34,526 nt of DNA from Amarolinea aalborgensis. GTDB taxonomy: Bacteria > Chloroflexota > Anaerolineae > SSC4 > Amarolineaceae. The position numbers and the translations under genes are program-made. The stretch is from positions 1 through 34,526 of the forward strand of contig NZ_UETR01000033.1 in the NCBI RefSeq assembly GCF_900491745.1, in the 5' to 3' direction. Below are positions 1 through 8,447 of this stretch, in pieces. Each line of letters opens with the position of its first letter. Positions within the stretch are counted from its first letter, which is position 1. The notes under the pieces were generated by a model. The model searched no databases. It was not told the DNA's origin and saw only the letters and a list, made by a program, of their open reading frames with translations.

Positions 1-37
1 ACCATTCAACATTCGCACAAAGGACCAGCATCACCGC

Positions 38-3000
38 ATGAACCAACGTCACCTTCTCACACCGGCGCTCATCCTCGCGCTGGCCCTGCTCTTCGGGGTC
101 AGCGGCCTGCCGACCCGTGCACTGCAAGCGGCGCCGCCCGGCCTTCAGGCCGCGCCGGCCACGGGCTGGCAGATTCAATACTGGGCCCCGCCCGGCATCA
201 CCCTGCGCAGCCTGAAAATGATCAACACCCAGGTCGGTTACGCCGTGGGCGGGCCGGACTGGGGCTACAACGGCAACCCCTATGTGCTCAAGACCACCAA
301 CGGCGGCGTGGATTGGACGCGCCTGGCGTTGCCCGATGTCATCAGCGGCTGGCAGGGCGGCATTGACTGCCTCGACGCGCTGCGCTGCATCATCGTCGGC
401 ACCACCGGCCAGGCCAGCCGCACGACGGACGGCGGCCAGACCTGGGCCGTGCGCGGCGTTTCTCCTGATTACGGCGGCTATCTCTACGCCGTCTACTACG
501 CGACCGATCAGATTGTGTTGGCCGGCGGCACCGATGGCAAGTCGTTCCGTTCGGCTGACGGCGGCCGCTACTGGAGCCAGTTCTTCCCCGGCGGCAGTGT
601 GGTGGTCTGGGAGTTTCAGTGCTTCGGCTCCACTTGTTATGGCGCGGGCAACGGCGCCAGCCTGGTCTACTCCTATGACCAGGGCATCACCTGGTCGCGG
701 CGCTTTGCCCCGGCGCACGACCTGCTGGGCATGAGCTTCCTGGATGTCAACACGGGTTGGATGGCGGGTCAGCACGGCAGCATCTACTACACCAACAACG
801 CGGGCATTGGGTGGACGACCCAACTGAGCGGCGTCTTTCCCGACGATCTCTATTACACCAATTTTTACGACATCGAGATGCTGAATGCCTCCGAAGGTTG
901 GGCGGTCGGCGGTCGTGATGACCGCAACGGCCGCATCTACCACACCGGCAACGGCGGCGCCTCCTGGACGCGCGAAGCCATGCCGGACACCGGTTTCGTT
1001 TGGGAAGTGGATTTCGTGGATGCGGCCCACGGCTGGGCCGTGACGCACGACGGCAAGATTCTGACCTACGGTGGGCCAGCCGGCAACACGCCCACGCCAT
1101 CGCCATCAGGCACCGTGACCGAGACCCCGACCAGCGGCCCGACGGCCACGGCGACCGATACGCCCACGGCCGGCCCCAGCCCCACGCCAAGCCAAACGCC
1201 GACCATCACCCCGACGCCCACCAACACCCCAACATCAACGCCCACCCCACCGCAGGGCAGCTGGCGCACGCAGTGGCGCGGCAGCGATCTGACCAATTTG
1301 AACGACATCGAGTTCATCAATGCGCAGACCGGCTGGGCGGTCGGCAGCGGCGGCCAGGTCGTACGCACGGTCAACGGGCAAACCTGGGCTTTTGGGCAGA
1401 TGACGCCGGCCGACGACGTGGAGGCGGTGGATTTCGTGGACGCCAGCAACGGTTGGGCGGCCGGCGCCAACGGCAGCATCTGGCGCAGCAGCAACGGCGG
1501 TCAAACCTGGACCAGGCAGACCACACCGACGACCCAACGACTCAAAGACCTGGTGATGACCGATCTCAGCACAGGCTGGGCGGCGGGTGAAAACGGGACA
1601 ATCCTGCGCACCAGCAATGGGGGAACGACCTGGACAGTGCAAACCAGCCCGGTCAGTACGGCGCTGCAAGGACTGGCCGCATTGGATGGTCAGCGCGCGT
1701 GGGCCGTCGGCGCGCAGGGCGTCGTCATTGCCACCAGCAACGGCGGCGCGGCCTGGGCCACGCAGAGCAATCCGGCGATGGCCTGGGCCACGCTCAATCG
1801 CGTGACCTTCACCGATGCGCAAAACGGCTGGGTGGTTGGCAACGGCGGCCTCGCGCTGCGCACCACCAACGGCGGCGGCAGTTGGAGCTTGCTGACGCTG
1901 ACTGATTTTGACCTCAAGGCTGTGGCCTTCTCATCGCCGCAGATCGGCTGGATCGGGGGCACCGAGGGGCGCGTGCGCCGCACGACCAACGGCGGCCAAA
2001 CCTGGACCGCCGTCGAGTCCGGGGTGAGCACGACCATCCTGGCTCTGACCGCGCCAACCGATGACGACGTGTGGACGGCGGGCGTAGGGCATTTCATCTT
2101 GCACAAACAGGGCGCGGCGGCCATGGCGATTGCCGCGCCGTTCGGCGTCGCCGAGTTCAAGGGCGTGGATGCTGTGGACGCCAATCATGCCTACGTCGTG
2201 GGCGAGGAAGGCGCTATCGTCAAGACCACCGACGGAGGCGCGACCTGGAGCTACGTGCCCAGCCCTGCGCGGCAGTTGGATCCAGGTCTACCGCCGGCCT
2301 GGCTGCGGGGCGTCAAGTTCCCGGAGAACGATCAGACCGGTTGGGTGGCTGGCCGCTACGGCGCGCTGCTGCGCACTACGGACGGCGGCGTCAGTTGGAC
2401 GCGTCAGTTCGTCAGGGATGGCAACGGCAACATTCACACCGGTTTCCTGTGGGTGGTCGAAGGGTATGACAACAACCACGCCATGACCGTGGGCAAGGAG
2501 GGCTTCGTCTTCCGCACCAGCGACGGTGGGGTCACCTGGCAGTTCTCCCAGGCCAGCATGGCGATCAACATTCGCGACCTGAGCTACGGCACGCACACGG
2601 CCGTCTACGGCGTCACCCTGTACGACTCGTTCGTCACCAGCGCCGACGGCGGCGCGAGCTGGATTCGCCGCTACCCCGGCAGCAACGGCGACCTGTTCGG
2701 CGTTGACTTCAAGGATGCCTACGTCGGCTGGATCGTGGGCAGCAGCGGCAAGATCATGCACACGACCAACGCCGGCGACAGCTGGGTCGTCCAGGCGAGC
2801 GGCACGGCGGCCGATCTGAACAACACCTCCTTCGCCGACGCCAACTTCGGCTGGGCGGTGGGCAATGACGGCGCGATCCGCTTCACCAATAATGGCGGCG
2901 CGCTCTGGAGTGCGCAGAGCAGCCCGGTCAGCGATCATCTGCTGTGGATTGACATGGTAGACGCCGCGACTGGTTGGGCCGTGGGCGCCAATGGCGCGAT

Positions 3001-3295
3001 TATCAAGTACGAAGTGCCGCCGCCGCCCACCCCGACCCCCACGCCAACGAACACCCCAACGCCGACCAATACGCCCACACGCACACCGACGCCGACGGCC
3101 ACGCCCTCGCCAACCAGCACGCCGACGCCGTCGCCGACGCCCAGCCCTACGGCGACCATCACCCCGACGGAGACGCCAACGGCGACGCCGACCGTAACGC
3201 CCTCACCCACGGCGACGCCGACGGCTACGGCAACCATCACACCGACCGCTACGCCGCCGTCGCGCAGCTACTGGTTTCCAGTAATCGTCAAGTAA
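38..3295 (+). CDS. Secreted Ycf48/BNR-type beta-propeller protein with Pro-Thr linkers
   Basis: The 1085-residue product begins with a signal peptide (hydrophobic residues about 8-25, then an Ala-rich cleavage region), so it is exported. Two propeller arrays follow, roughly residues 45-345 and 410-990. They are built from repeated blades of the form GWAVG..G.I..T.NGG.TW, as in Ycf48 (photosystem II stability) and sortilin/BNR proteins. The arrays are separated and followed by low-complexity Thr-Pro linkers (about 350-406 and 995-1073). The chain ends in YWFPVIVK, resembling the C-terminal endings of two other exported proteins in this window. The start at 38 is the first ATG and has AAGGA twelve bases upstream. 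Blades of this type are ligand- or protein-binding scaffolds; nothing here is catalytic or specific to photosynthesis. A surface adhesion or binding role is inference. The gene is monocistronic and followed by a hairpin terminator. Confidence 0.85.
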   Translation: MNQRHLLTPALILALALLFGVSGLPTRALQAAPPGLQAAPATGWQIQYWAPPGITLRSLKMINTQVGYAVGGPDWGYNGNPYVLKTTNGGVDWTRLALPDVISGWQGGIDCLDALRCIIVGTTGQASRTTDGGQTWAVRGVSPDYGGYLYAVYYATDQIVLAGGTDGKSFRSADGGRYWSQFFPGGSVVVWEFQCFGSTCYGAGNGASLVYSYDQGITWSRRFAPAHDLLGMSFLDVNTGWMAGQHGSIYYTNNAGIGWTTQLSGVFPDDLYYTNFYDIEMLNASEGWAVGGRDDRNGRIYHTGNGGASWTREAMPDTGFVWEVDFVDAAHGWAVTHDGKILTYGGPAGNTPTPSPSGTVTETPTSGPTATATDTPTAGPSPTPSQTPTITPTPTNTPTSTPTPPQGSWRTQWRGSDLTNLNDIEFINAQTGWAVGSGGQVVRTVNGQTWAFGQMTPADDVEAVDFVDASNGWAAGANGSIWRSSNGGQTWTRQTTPTTQRLKDLVMTDLSTGWAAGENGTILRTSNGGTTWTVQTSPVSTALQGLAALDGQRAWAVGAQGVVIATSNGGAAWATQSNPAMAWATLNRVTFTDAQNGWVVGNGGLALRTTNGGGSWSLLTLTDFDLKAVAFSSPQIGWIGGTEGRVRRTTNGGQTWTAVESGVSTTILALTAPTDDDVWTAGVGHFILHKQGAAAMAIAAPFGVAEFKGVDAVDANHAYVVGEEGAIVKTTDGGATWSYVPSPARQLDPGLPPAWLRGVKFPENDQTGWVAGRYGALLRTTDGGVSWTRQFVRDGNGNIHTGFLWVVEGYDNNHAMTVGKEGFVFRTSDGGVTWQFSQASMAINIRDLSYGTHTAVYGVTLYDSFVTSADGGASWIRRYPGSNGDLFGVDFKDAYVGWIVGSSGKIMHTTNAGDSWVVQASGTAADLNNTSFADANFGWAVGNDGAIRFTNNGGALWSAQSSPVSDHLLWIDMVDAATGWAVGANGAIIKYEVPPPPTPTPTPTNTPTPTNTPTRTPTPTATPSPTSTPTPSPTPSPTATITPTETPTATPTVTPSPTATPTATATITPTATPPSRSYWFPVIVK

Positions 3296-3368
3296 CGCCT
3301 TGCCGATGCTGGCGCGGCGCCTGCCGTCCCTAGACGTCACTACTGGTTTCTGGTAATCGTCAAGTAAC
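3269..3368 (+). repeat. Direct repeat of the C-terminal tail coding sequence
   Basis: Bases 3269-3296 and 3341-3368 are the same 28-base sequence with two mismatches. The first copy encodes the last residues and stop of the propeller protein (YWFPVIVK). The second encodes YWFLVIVK and a stop 72 bases downstream, in the same reading frame, with no stop between them. It looks like a partial tandem duplication, or a relic of another gene end carrying the same tail. Confidence 0.8.
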
Positions 3369-3374
3369 CCCAAA

Positions 3375-3410
3375 CTGGCGCCGACCGATCTTCGTGTCGG
3401 TCGGCGCCAG
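3375..3410 (+). terminator. Hairpin terminator after the propeller gene
   Basis: A perfect 14-bp stem (3375-3388 with 3397-3410) encloses an 8-base loop and is followed by CCTTGTC. The stem is GC-rich, but the T run is weak. It lies between a plus-strand and a minus-strand gene and may terminate both. Confidence 0.6.
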
Positions 3411-3509
3411 CCTTGTCTGAACGCTATGTCGGAGGACTGCGCCGCCGCCAGGTGCAGCTTGATACGGCTGAATTGTTGCCAGCGATGGCATGATAGTCGG
3501 GTCATCCGT

Positions 3510-3713
3510 CTATTCGGGCTTCATGTAGCTGATCGAGACCAGGCGCAGGCCCAAATCGCGCACTTTCCTCAGCAAGCCGTAGAGCGCGGCCTGATCAACC
3601 ACGGGGCCGGTCAGGAGTGAATCGCCATCCTCTTCCAGCGTGATGGTCAATCCTTCAAACCAATCCTGCCACTGGGAACTCAGATGCCCGTTGACCCTGA
3701 TTTGGTAGACCAT
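3510..3713 (-). CDS. Small conserved protein of 67 residues, unknown function
   Basis: The reading frame is open further upstream, but the start at 3713 (MVYQIRVNG) is preferred: a GGAGG sits seven bases before it, and from here the protein looks folded. It has two beta strands with the motif WFEGLTIT, then LLTGPVVDQAALYGLL and a basic helix. This pattern recurs in small uncharacterised proteins of Chloroflexota and Bacilli (recalled resemblance, not searched). There is no signal peptide or membrane segment, so it is cytoplasmic. It is the last gene of the minus-strand group and starts just inside the remains of an alcohol dehydrogenase gene. Function unknown. Confidence 0.75.
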   Translation of the reverse strand: MVYQIRVNGHLSSQWQDWFEGLTITLEEDGDSLLTGPVVDQAALYGLLRKVRDLGLRLVSISYMKPE

Positions 3714-3726
3714 TGGCTGGCCTCCA

Positions 3727-3852
3727 TCACTTTCTGGGCTGCGTTTGTGCGACATGATTCCGTAGTTCATGGCCTTTGGGCGTCGGTTTTTCAACCTCTT
3801 GGAGTTGAAGGACTTCGGGCGCTCCGTGTTTAGTTGCTGCAATTGCTCTCAT
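3727..3852 (-). pseudogene. Truncated N-terminus of an alcohol dehydrogenase/quinone oxidoreductase (MDR family)
   Basis: From the ATG at 3852, which has a GAAAGGA ribosome site, the frame encodes MRAIAATKHGAPEVLQ and then EVEKPTPKGHE. This is the characteristic first beta-hairpin of zinc-type alcohol dehydrogenases and quinone oxidoreductases of the medium-chain superfamily, which usually run to about 310-340 residues. After about 27 residues the match stops; the frame continues for about 14 unrelated codons to a TGA at 3727. The catalytic and Rossmann domains are absent from the window. I read it as the 5' stump of a gene whose body was deleted, joining it to the small downstream gene. Whether the short peptide is still made is unknown. 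Confidence 0.6.
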
Positions 3853-3933
3853 TTTGGGATTTTCCTTTCTCAGGTGCAATCGGCGTGGATGGCAGAGAGA
3901 GCACTCAGGCTTCTCTGCCATCCGTATCCACCT

Positions 3934-4686
3934 TTATGCGGGGTCAGGCAGCTGGTTCGCTGCTGTTCTTGCAAACAGGGAAGCGATTGCAGATGAGTTG
4001 AATCCCTTGACCGTGAGCCAGACGCCCAGCGATAACTCAAAGAGCGCAATCGGGAGCACGCCGATCCCCGTCAGCAGATAGAGCGGCCCGCTGGTGACGC
4101 CGAACATCACGACCATGGTGTTCGCGATGAGCAAGGGCGCTCCGATGATTCCAAGCAGGGGAAGAACACGCGGCGTCAGGCGCGACTGATAGAGCAGGGA
4201 GCCAAGCAGCAGGTCGTTCACGGCCGGCATGAGATTTTGGCCGAGGCGGAACAAGCCATATAAGATGACCAGGGCCTTGCCAGTGACCAACGCGTCTGCT
4301 CCGACCCCAGCCCGCCGCAAGGTAACAACAGCCAGCAGACAGACGACATCGGCGAAAATTGTGCTGGCTTCCAGGACTCGGGAGCCGATGAAGCCCAGCG
4401 CGACCCCTTCATTCTGCCGCTTGAGCACTGGATACAGCGCCGCCGCGGTGCCGATGCCGGCCAGGGCTACGATGATCTCCAGGATGGCGCCGATGGTGAC
4501 AGCCGTATCCGTGCCAGGGCCAACAAGGTAGTTGGGGTCGCTCAGGACAGCACGGTAGAGAAAGCCGATCGGCATCGAGACAAAGGTAAGCAGGTAGAGT
4601 ATGCCCGCTGCTAACGCGGTTTTTCTTGATGATGTCATCGCACGTTGGCCTTCTCCACGGACTGAAGTCTTGCTGTTGGTGTTCAT
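3934..4686 (-). CDS. DUF4386-like multi-pass membrane protein
   Basis: The start chosen at 4686 (MNTNSKTSVRG) has GGAGAAAGA upstream; the open frame further upstream overlaps the preceding gene and is not protein-like. The 250-residue product has a charged N-terminus of about 20 residues and then six or so hydrophobic segments (for example LAAGILYLLTFVSMPIGFLY and VLPLLGIIGAPLLIANTMVV). The segment order, with the SRVLEAS motif after the second or third helix, matches the DUF4386 family of bacterial integral membrane proteins as I recall it; no biochemical role is established for that family. The gene begins 31 bases after the 234-residue membrane protein gene and is probably cotranscribed with it. 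Confidence 0.75.
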   Translation of the reverse strand: MNTNSKTSVRGEGQRAMTSSRKTALAAGILYLLTFVSMPIGFLYRAVLSDPNYLVGPGTDTAVTIGAILEIIVALAGIGTAAALYPVLKRQNEGVALGFIGSRVLEASTIFADVVCLLAVVTLRRAGVGADALVTGKALVILYGLFRLGQNLMPAVNDLLLGSLLYQSRLTPRVLPLLGIIGAPLLIANTMVVMFGVTSGPLYLLTGIGVLPIALFELSLGVWLTVKGFNSSAIASLFARTAANQLPDPA

Positions 4687-4717
4687 AAGGTATCTTTCTC
4701 CGTTTTCGGCTCCCGGG

Positions 4718-5422
4718 TCAAGAGACTTGCTTGCGCCGTTCAGACCAGAGAGCATACCCCAACCAAGCCAGAGCGATTCCCATTGGCACCGCCGCAAAGC
4801 GCGCGATCTGGTGAGGAAGCTGCGACATGATGATCGCCAAAGGCCCTGATGAGGCAAGCAGGACAGCCGCCCAGCGCGGGAGGATGTGGGCGCGGAAGGT
4901 CGCGATGCCAAACAGCAGGAGGCCGAGCAAATAAAGCACGGGTAGGATGTTGAAGATCACGGCGAAGGCTCCGAGATTCATCGAGCCGCCGGCCTTACTA
5001 GCCATCCCCATGACGCTCTCCACGAACGTCGGCGCCACAGGCGCCAACAGCGGCAGGATGGTGGGTTCGGCGAATGCATAGCACATTTGGACGGCATAGA
5101 AGATAGTCAGCAGGAGATAACCAGCCAGCCCCAACCATCCGGTCTGCTCCACCTGCCTGGCGTAGAGCCCAGCAATGCCGAACAGGCCAAAGAGGCACAT
5201 GACTGTCTTGAAGGAAGTGATGATGATGAATGCGCTGGTAGTGACCGACGCAAGCACGTCCGGTGGATGAATGGGCTGAATGGCCGCGAAAATGGTCCCT
5301 GCCACCATGGCGGATAATCCTGCCCAACGAATAAGGCTCGGGGTTGTGATCTTCATTTTACCCGCCATGGGTGCGGTCCGGCGATTGGTGTTCGCAAGAT
5401 TGACTTCCTGACTGAGGTTCAT
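4718..5422 (-). CDS. Hypothetical six-helix membrane protein
   Basis: The 234-residue product has a clear AAGGAGA ribosome site before the ATG at 5422. A polar N-terminus of about 30 residues is followed by about six hydrophobic segments, including LSAMVAGTIFAAI, AFIIITSFKTVMCLFGLFGI, LAGYLLLTIFYAVQM and ILPVLYLLGLLLFGI, and it ends in a short basic tail (ERRKQVS). I do not recognise a named family, although the layout is like the DUF4386-type protein encoded just downstream. It is the first gene of the group that follows the LuxR regulator and its terminator, so it is a candidate target of that regulator. Function unknown. Confidence 0.75.
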   Translation of the reverse strand: MNLSQEVNLANTNRRTAPMAGKMKITTPSLIRWAGLSAMVAGTIFAAIQPIHPPDVLASVTTSAFIIITSFKTVMCLFGLFGIAGLYARQVEQTGWLGLAGYLLLTIFYAVQMCYAFAEPTILPLLAPVAPTFVESVMGMASKAGGSMNLGAFAVIFNILPVLYLLGLLLFGIATFRAHILPRWAAVLLASSGPLAIIMSQLPHQIARFAAVPMGIALAWLGYALWSERRKQVS

Positions 5423-5522
5423 CTGTCTGTCTCCTTCTGCTGAATCATACGGTTACGTGTCACGGTTTGACGCCCGGCACAACTGCCTGTTCGGCTTCAA
5501 CTGAACACAGTGTACAAATGAA

Positions 5523-5565
5523 TGTGGGGAGCGGTCATCCCCACAAGTGGGGATTGATGTGGGGA
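5523..5565. promoter_or_regulatory. Cluster of GTGGGGA boxes, candidate operator
   Basis: Within 43 bases the heptamer GTGGGGA occurs three times on the plus strand (5524-5530, 5547-5553, 5559-5565) and once on the minus strand (5538-5544). The central pair forms a near-perfect palindrome, ATCCCCAC-AA-GTGGGGAT (5537-5554). The cluster lies about 100-140 bases upstream of the minus-strand membrane-protein genes and just after the regulator's terminator. The spacing suits a dimeric or oligomeric DNA-binding protein; the adjacent LuxR/MalT-type regulator is the obvious candidate, by inference only. Confidence 0.5.
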
Positions 5566-5587
5566 TATTGGCAGGGAATGCCTGGGA

Positions 5588-5637
5588 AACAAAAATCCTG
5601 CCGGGCAAGCCATGAAGGTTCTTGCACCTGGCAGGAT
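5588..5637 (-). terminator. Intrinsic terminator of the LuxR regulator gene
   Basis: Read on the minus strand, ATCCTGCC (5637-5630) pairs with GGCAGGAT (5602-5595), and an inner 5-bp stem (5621-5625 with 5604-5608) extends the hairpin. A T-rich tail TTTTTGTTT (5595-5588) follows at once. It sits 37 bases after the regulator stop codon. Confidence 0.75.
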
Positions 5638-5674
5638 AGAGGAAAGCGTTATTTCGGGCCGTGCTGTGGCGCGA

Positions 5675-8416
5675 CTAGACCAAATTCAGTTCGACTGCCC
5701 GTTTGACAGCCGCCCGGCGATCATTGACGTTGAGTTTGCTGTAGATGCTCTTCGTATGGGTGCGGACCGTGCTCAAGCCGATCATGAGTTCACGGGCGAT
5801 TTCGGGTCCCGACAGGTCGGTTTTCAATAATCGGAGAACTTCCAGCTCGCGCTGGCTGAGCGGCTCGATCAAGGGCGGCGACGCAGGCGTGCTGGGTAGA
5901 TGAGATTCGCCGACGCGCCGGCGCGGCTCGGCTTCAAATGCCGCCAGCAGGCTGCCGGTATAGCCTGGCATGATTCCGCGCTCGGCAGCTTTGCGCAGCA
6001 GCTGCGTCAGGGGTGGGCCTTCATCCAGGAACAGGCGGACGTAGCCTTCCGGCTCCGCCAGCGTCAGGGCGCGTTCCAGTGCGACGAGCGCCGGGGCAAG
6101 GCCGCCCTGCGCCTGGTGAGCCAGCGCCTGCAAGACCAGGATTTCGATCACGCTTCCCATCCTCCTGCCCCGTTGCGCGGCTGTCAGGAGGCGGTCGAGC
6201 CACGCGGTCGCTTCCTGAATCGAGCGGCCTGAGCGGTCGCTCTTGGTGCGCGCCAAAAGGATCCTGGCGAGGGTGATGTGCTCGAACTCGTGCAGATAGC
6301 TGGGTTCATCCTCAGCAGACAAACCCTGTTCACGCGCCCAGCCCAGAGCTTCATCCAGTCTTCCCTGCGCCACCCACGCCCGTGCTTTCCACGCCGCGAC
6401 AGGGCGCACATTCGGGGAAAAGGAGCTCACAACCAGACGTTCTGCCTCCTGGAGGAGGTGGAGCGCGCCATCCAGATCGCCCTGGGCCTCCCGCATACGA
6501 GCCATGGCAACAGGCCAACGATACCGGTTCTTCGGGAACCAGGTGTGCTCGCCCAGTTCCTTACTTCTCAACAAGCATTGCGCCGCCGCGCGCAGATCAT
6601 TACACTCATAGTGGAGTTCGCTCATGCCCATGTAGATGTCTGCCGTGCCCCGCAGCACAATCGCACTCTGCGCGGTCGCAAGCTGTAATGCCTGCTCGTA
6701 GGTGCGCATGGCCTCGCGCGGACGACCTTGCGCCATTCGTATATCCGCCAGGGTGATTGCGCCCTCGATGGCATCAGAGCTGTTCCCGGCCGCCTGCAAG
6801 TGCGCCATGCCCTCCGCAAAAGCCCGGTGCGCCTCCTCTAAATCCCCATTCGTCCAGGCTGCAAGCCCCAGGAATCCCGCAACTCCTCCGCGGTTGACAT
6901 GGTCATCCCCAGGCAAGACCTCGAGCACGCGTCGGGCATATATGATGGTATCGGTTACATCGCCCCGCGCCAGGGACAGTCCAGCGCGGGCCACGGCAAT
7001 GGCGCCCGGAAGACGACGAAATGCCTCATCGTCTACAACGACCATCGCGGCCGCGGGGGCGCCCGGCCGCGCGCGGCTGTCTGGTGTCGTATCCAGCCAC
7101 CATTCGGCATCCTGCAAGCGATCCTCGACGCCGTTGACCTCGCCGCGATCCAGGACTAGATGGGCATACACCACGCTGAGAACGGGCCTGGCGCGCAGCA
7201 GCTCGTTGGGAAGCGACTTGAGCCAGCCAAGCAGCGCGCCCGTCTGCCGGCTTCGAGCCATGGCCGGCACGGCGCGTTCGATCAGGGCCGACGCGCGCGC
7301 GAAATCGCCAGCGGCCAGCGCGTGGCGGATGGCATCGGCGGCCGAACCATTCTGCTCATACCACGCACTCGCCCGCCGGTGCAAAATCGGCGCCAGTTCG
7401 GGGTGCTCCGTCATCAAGTGCATCTGAAGCACATCGGCAAAAAGATGGTGATAGCGATACCAGCGGCGCTGATCATCCAGCGGAATGAGAAAGAAGTTGC
7501 CCCGCTCCAGGGCTTCCAAGCGCGCCTTGCCTTCCTGCTGGCCGGTGACGGCATCGCACAGCGAGCCGGTCAGCTGGTCGAGGATGGCGGTCTGGAGGAT
7601 GAAGCTGCGGACAGGTTCGGGTTGGCGCCGCAAGACTTCTTCGACCAGGTAGTCCACGATGTACCGGTGGTCTCCCGCAAAGGCCTGGATGAAGCCGGAC
7701 ACGTCAGGGCGTCCCTGCATGGAAAGCGCGGCGAGCTGCAGGCCGGCAATCCAGCCTTCGGTGCGATCTTCCAGCGCAGCGATGTCCGCCTCCGCAAGAC
7801 GAAGGCCCATCACCTGGTTGAGGAATTCGGCGGCTTCCGAGGGAGTAAAACGCAAGTCGGCGGCGCGCAGTTCGGTAAGCTGCCCGCGGGCGCGCAGCCG
7901 GGCCAGGGGCAGGGGAGGATCTTCGCGCGTGGCGATGACCAGGCGCATCTGCGGCGGCAGATTCTCGATCAGAAAAGTGAGGGCCAGGTCCACCGGTTTG
8001 GCGTCAACTACGTGGTAGTCATCGAGGACGAGAAGGAAATGATCCGGTAAAGCGGTAATCTCATTGAGCAGCGCCGTCAGGGTCGCTTCGATAGGCGGCG
8101 GCTGCGATGATTGAAGAATAGACAGCGCTGCGTCACCTACAGTGGCCGCAAGCGTTTGTAAAGCAGCCACGAGGTAGGTCAGGAAGCGCACGGGATCGTT
8201 GTCCCCTTCGTCGAGCGACAGCCAGGCGGTCGGTCGCCCCATTCCCTCGATCCATTCACTGATCAGCGAGCTTTTGCCATAGCCAGCCGGGGCAGAGATG
8301 AGGGTCAGTTTGCGATGCAGCCCCTCGTTCAGCCGCTCTGTCAGACGGGGGCGCAGGACAGCGCTTGGTCGCGGCGGCGGGATGTAGAGTTTAGTGGCAA
8401 GAATTGGTGTGGGCAT
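5675..8416 (-). CDS. LuxR-family transcriptional regulator of the MalT/LAL type
   Basis: The 913-residue protein has the full architecture of large ATP-binding LuxR regulators. The N-terminus ATKLYIPPPRP is typical of the family. A P-loop APAGYGKSS follows (K48), then a Walker B-like LLVLDDYH, an NB-ARC/STAND-type arginine-rich region, and a long helical TPR-like sensor (about 350-820). A LuxR helix-turn-helix closes the protein (LSQRELEVLRLL ... GLSTVRTHTKSIYSKL, about residues 850-910). Such proteins oligomerise when ATP and an inducer bind, and activate transcription. The inducer cannot be told from sequence. No good ribosome site precedes the start at 8416. It begins 31 bases after the NTF2-like gene and is likely cotranscribed with it. 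Confidence 0.9.
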   Translation of the reverse strand: MPTPILATKLYIPPPRPSAVLRPRLTERLNEGLHRKLTLISAPAGYGKSSLISEWIEGMGRPTAWLSLDEGDNDPVRFLTYLVAALQTLAATVGDAALSILQSSQPPPIEATLTALLNEITALPDHFLLVLDDYHVVDAKPVDLALTFLIENLPPQMRLVIATREDPPLPLARLRARGQLTELRAADLRFTPSEAAEFLNQVMGLRLAEADIAALEDRTEGWIAGLQLAALSMQGRPDVSGFIQAFAGDHRYIVDYLVEEVLRRQPEPVRSFILQTAILDQLTGSLCDAVTGQQEGKARLEALERGNFFLIPLDDQRRWYRYHHLFADVLQMHLMTEHPELAPILHRRASAWYEQNGSAADAIRHALAAGDFARASALIERAVPAMARSRQTGALLGWLKSLPNELLRARPVLSVVYAHLVLDRGEVNGVEDRLQDAEWWLDTTPDSRARPGAPAAAMVVVDDEAFRRLPGAIAVARAGLSLARGDVTDTIIYARRVLEVLPGDDHVNRGGVAGFLGLAAWTNGDLEEAHRAFAEGMAHLQAAGNSSDAIEGAITLADIRMAQGRPREAMRTYEQALQLATAQSAIVLRGTADIYMGMSELHYECNDLRAAAQCLLRSKELGEHTWFPKNRYRWPVAMARMREAQGDLDGALHLLQEAERLVVSSFSPNVRPVAAWKARAWVAQGRLDEALGWAREQGLSAEDEPSYLHEFEHITLARILLARTKSDRSGRSIQEATAWLDRLLTAAQRGRRMGSVIEILVLQALAHQAQGGLAPALVALERALTLAEPEGYVRLFLDEGPPLTQLLRKAAERGIMPGYTGSLLAAFEAEPRRRVGESHLPSTPASPPLIEPLSQRELEVLRLLKTDLSGPEIARELMIGLSTVRTHTKSIYSKLNVNDRRAAVKRAVELNLV

Positions 8417-8447
8417 AGATATGATTGAGATGAACGAGGGCTTTGGC

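Noticed and set aside
1084..1254. CRISPR-like or satellite array from repeated CCAACGCC/CACGCCGAC units
   Set aside because: The repetition is coding: Thr-Pro linkers in frame, with no constant repeat-spacer structure.
2935..3240. Minus-strand Val-Gly-rich open frame opposite the Pro-Thr linker
   Set aside because: It is the reverse reading of Thr-Pro codon repeats; similar shadows appear opposite every such linker (for example 13414-13977 and 15224-15529).
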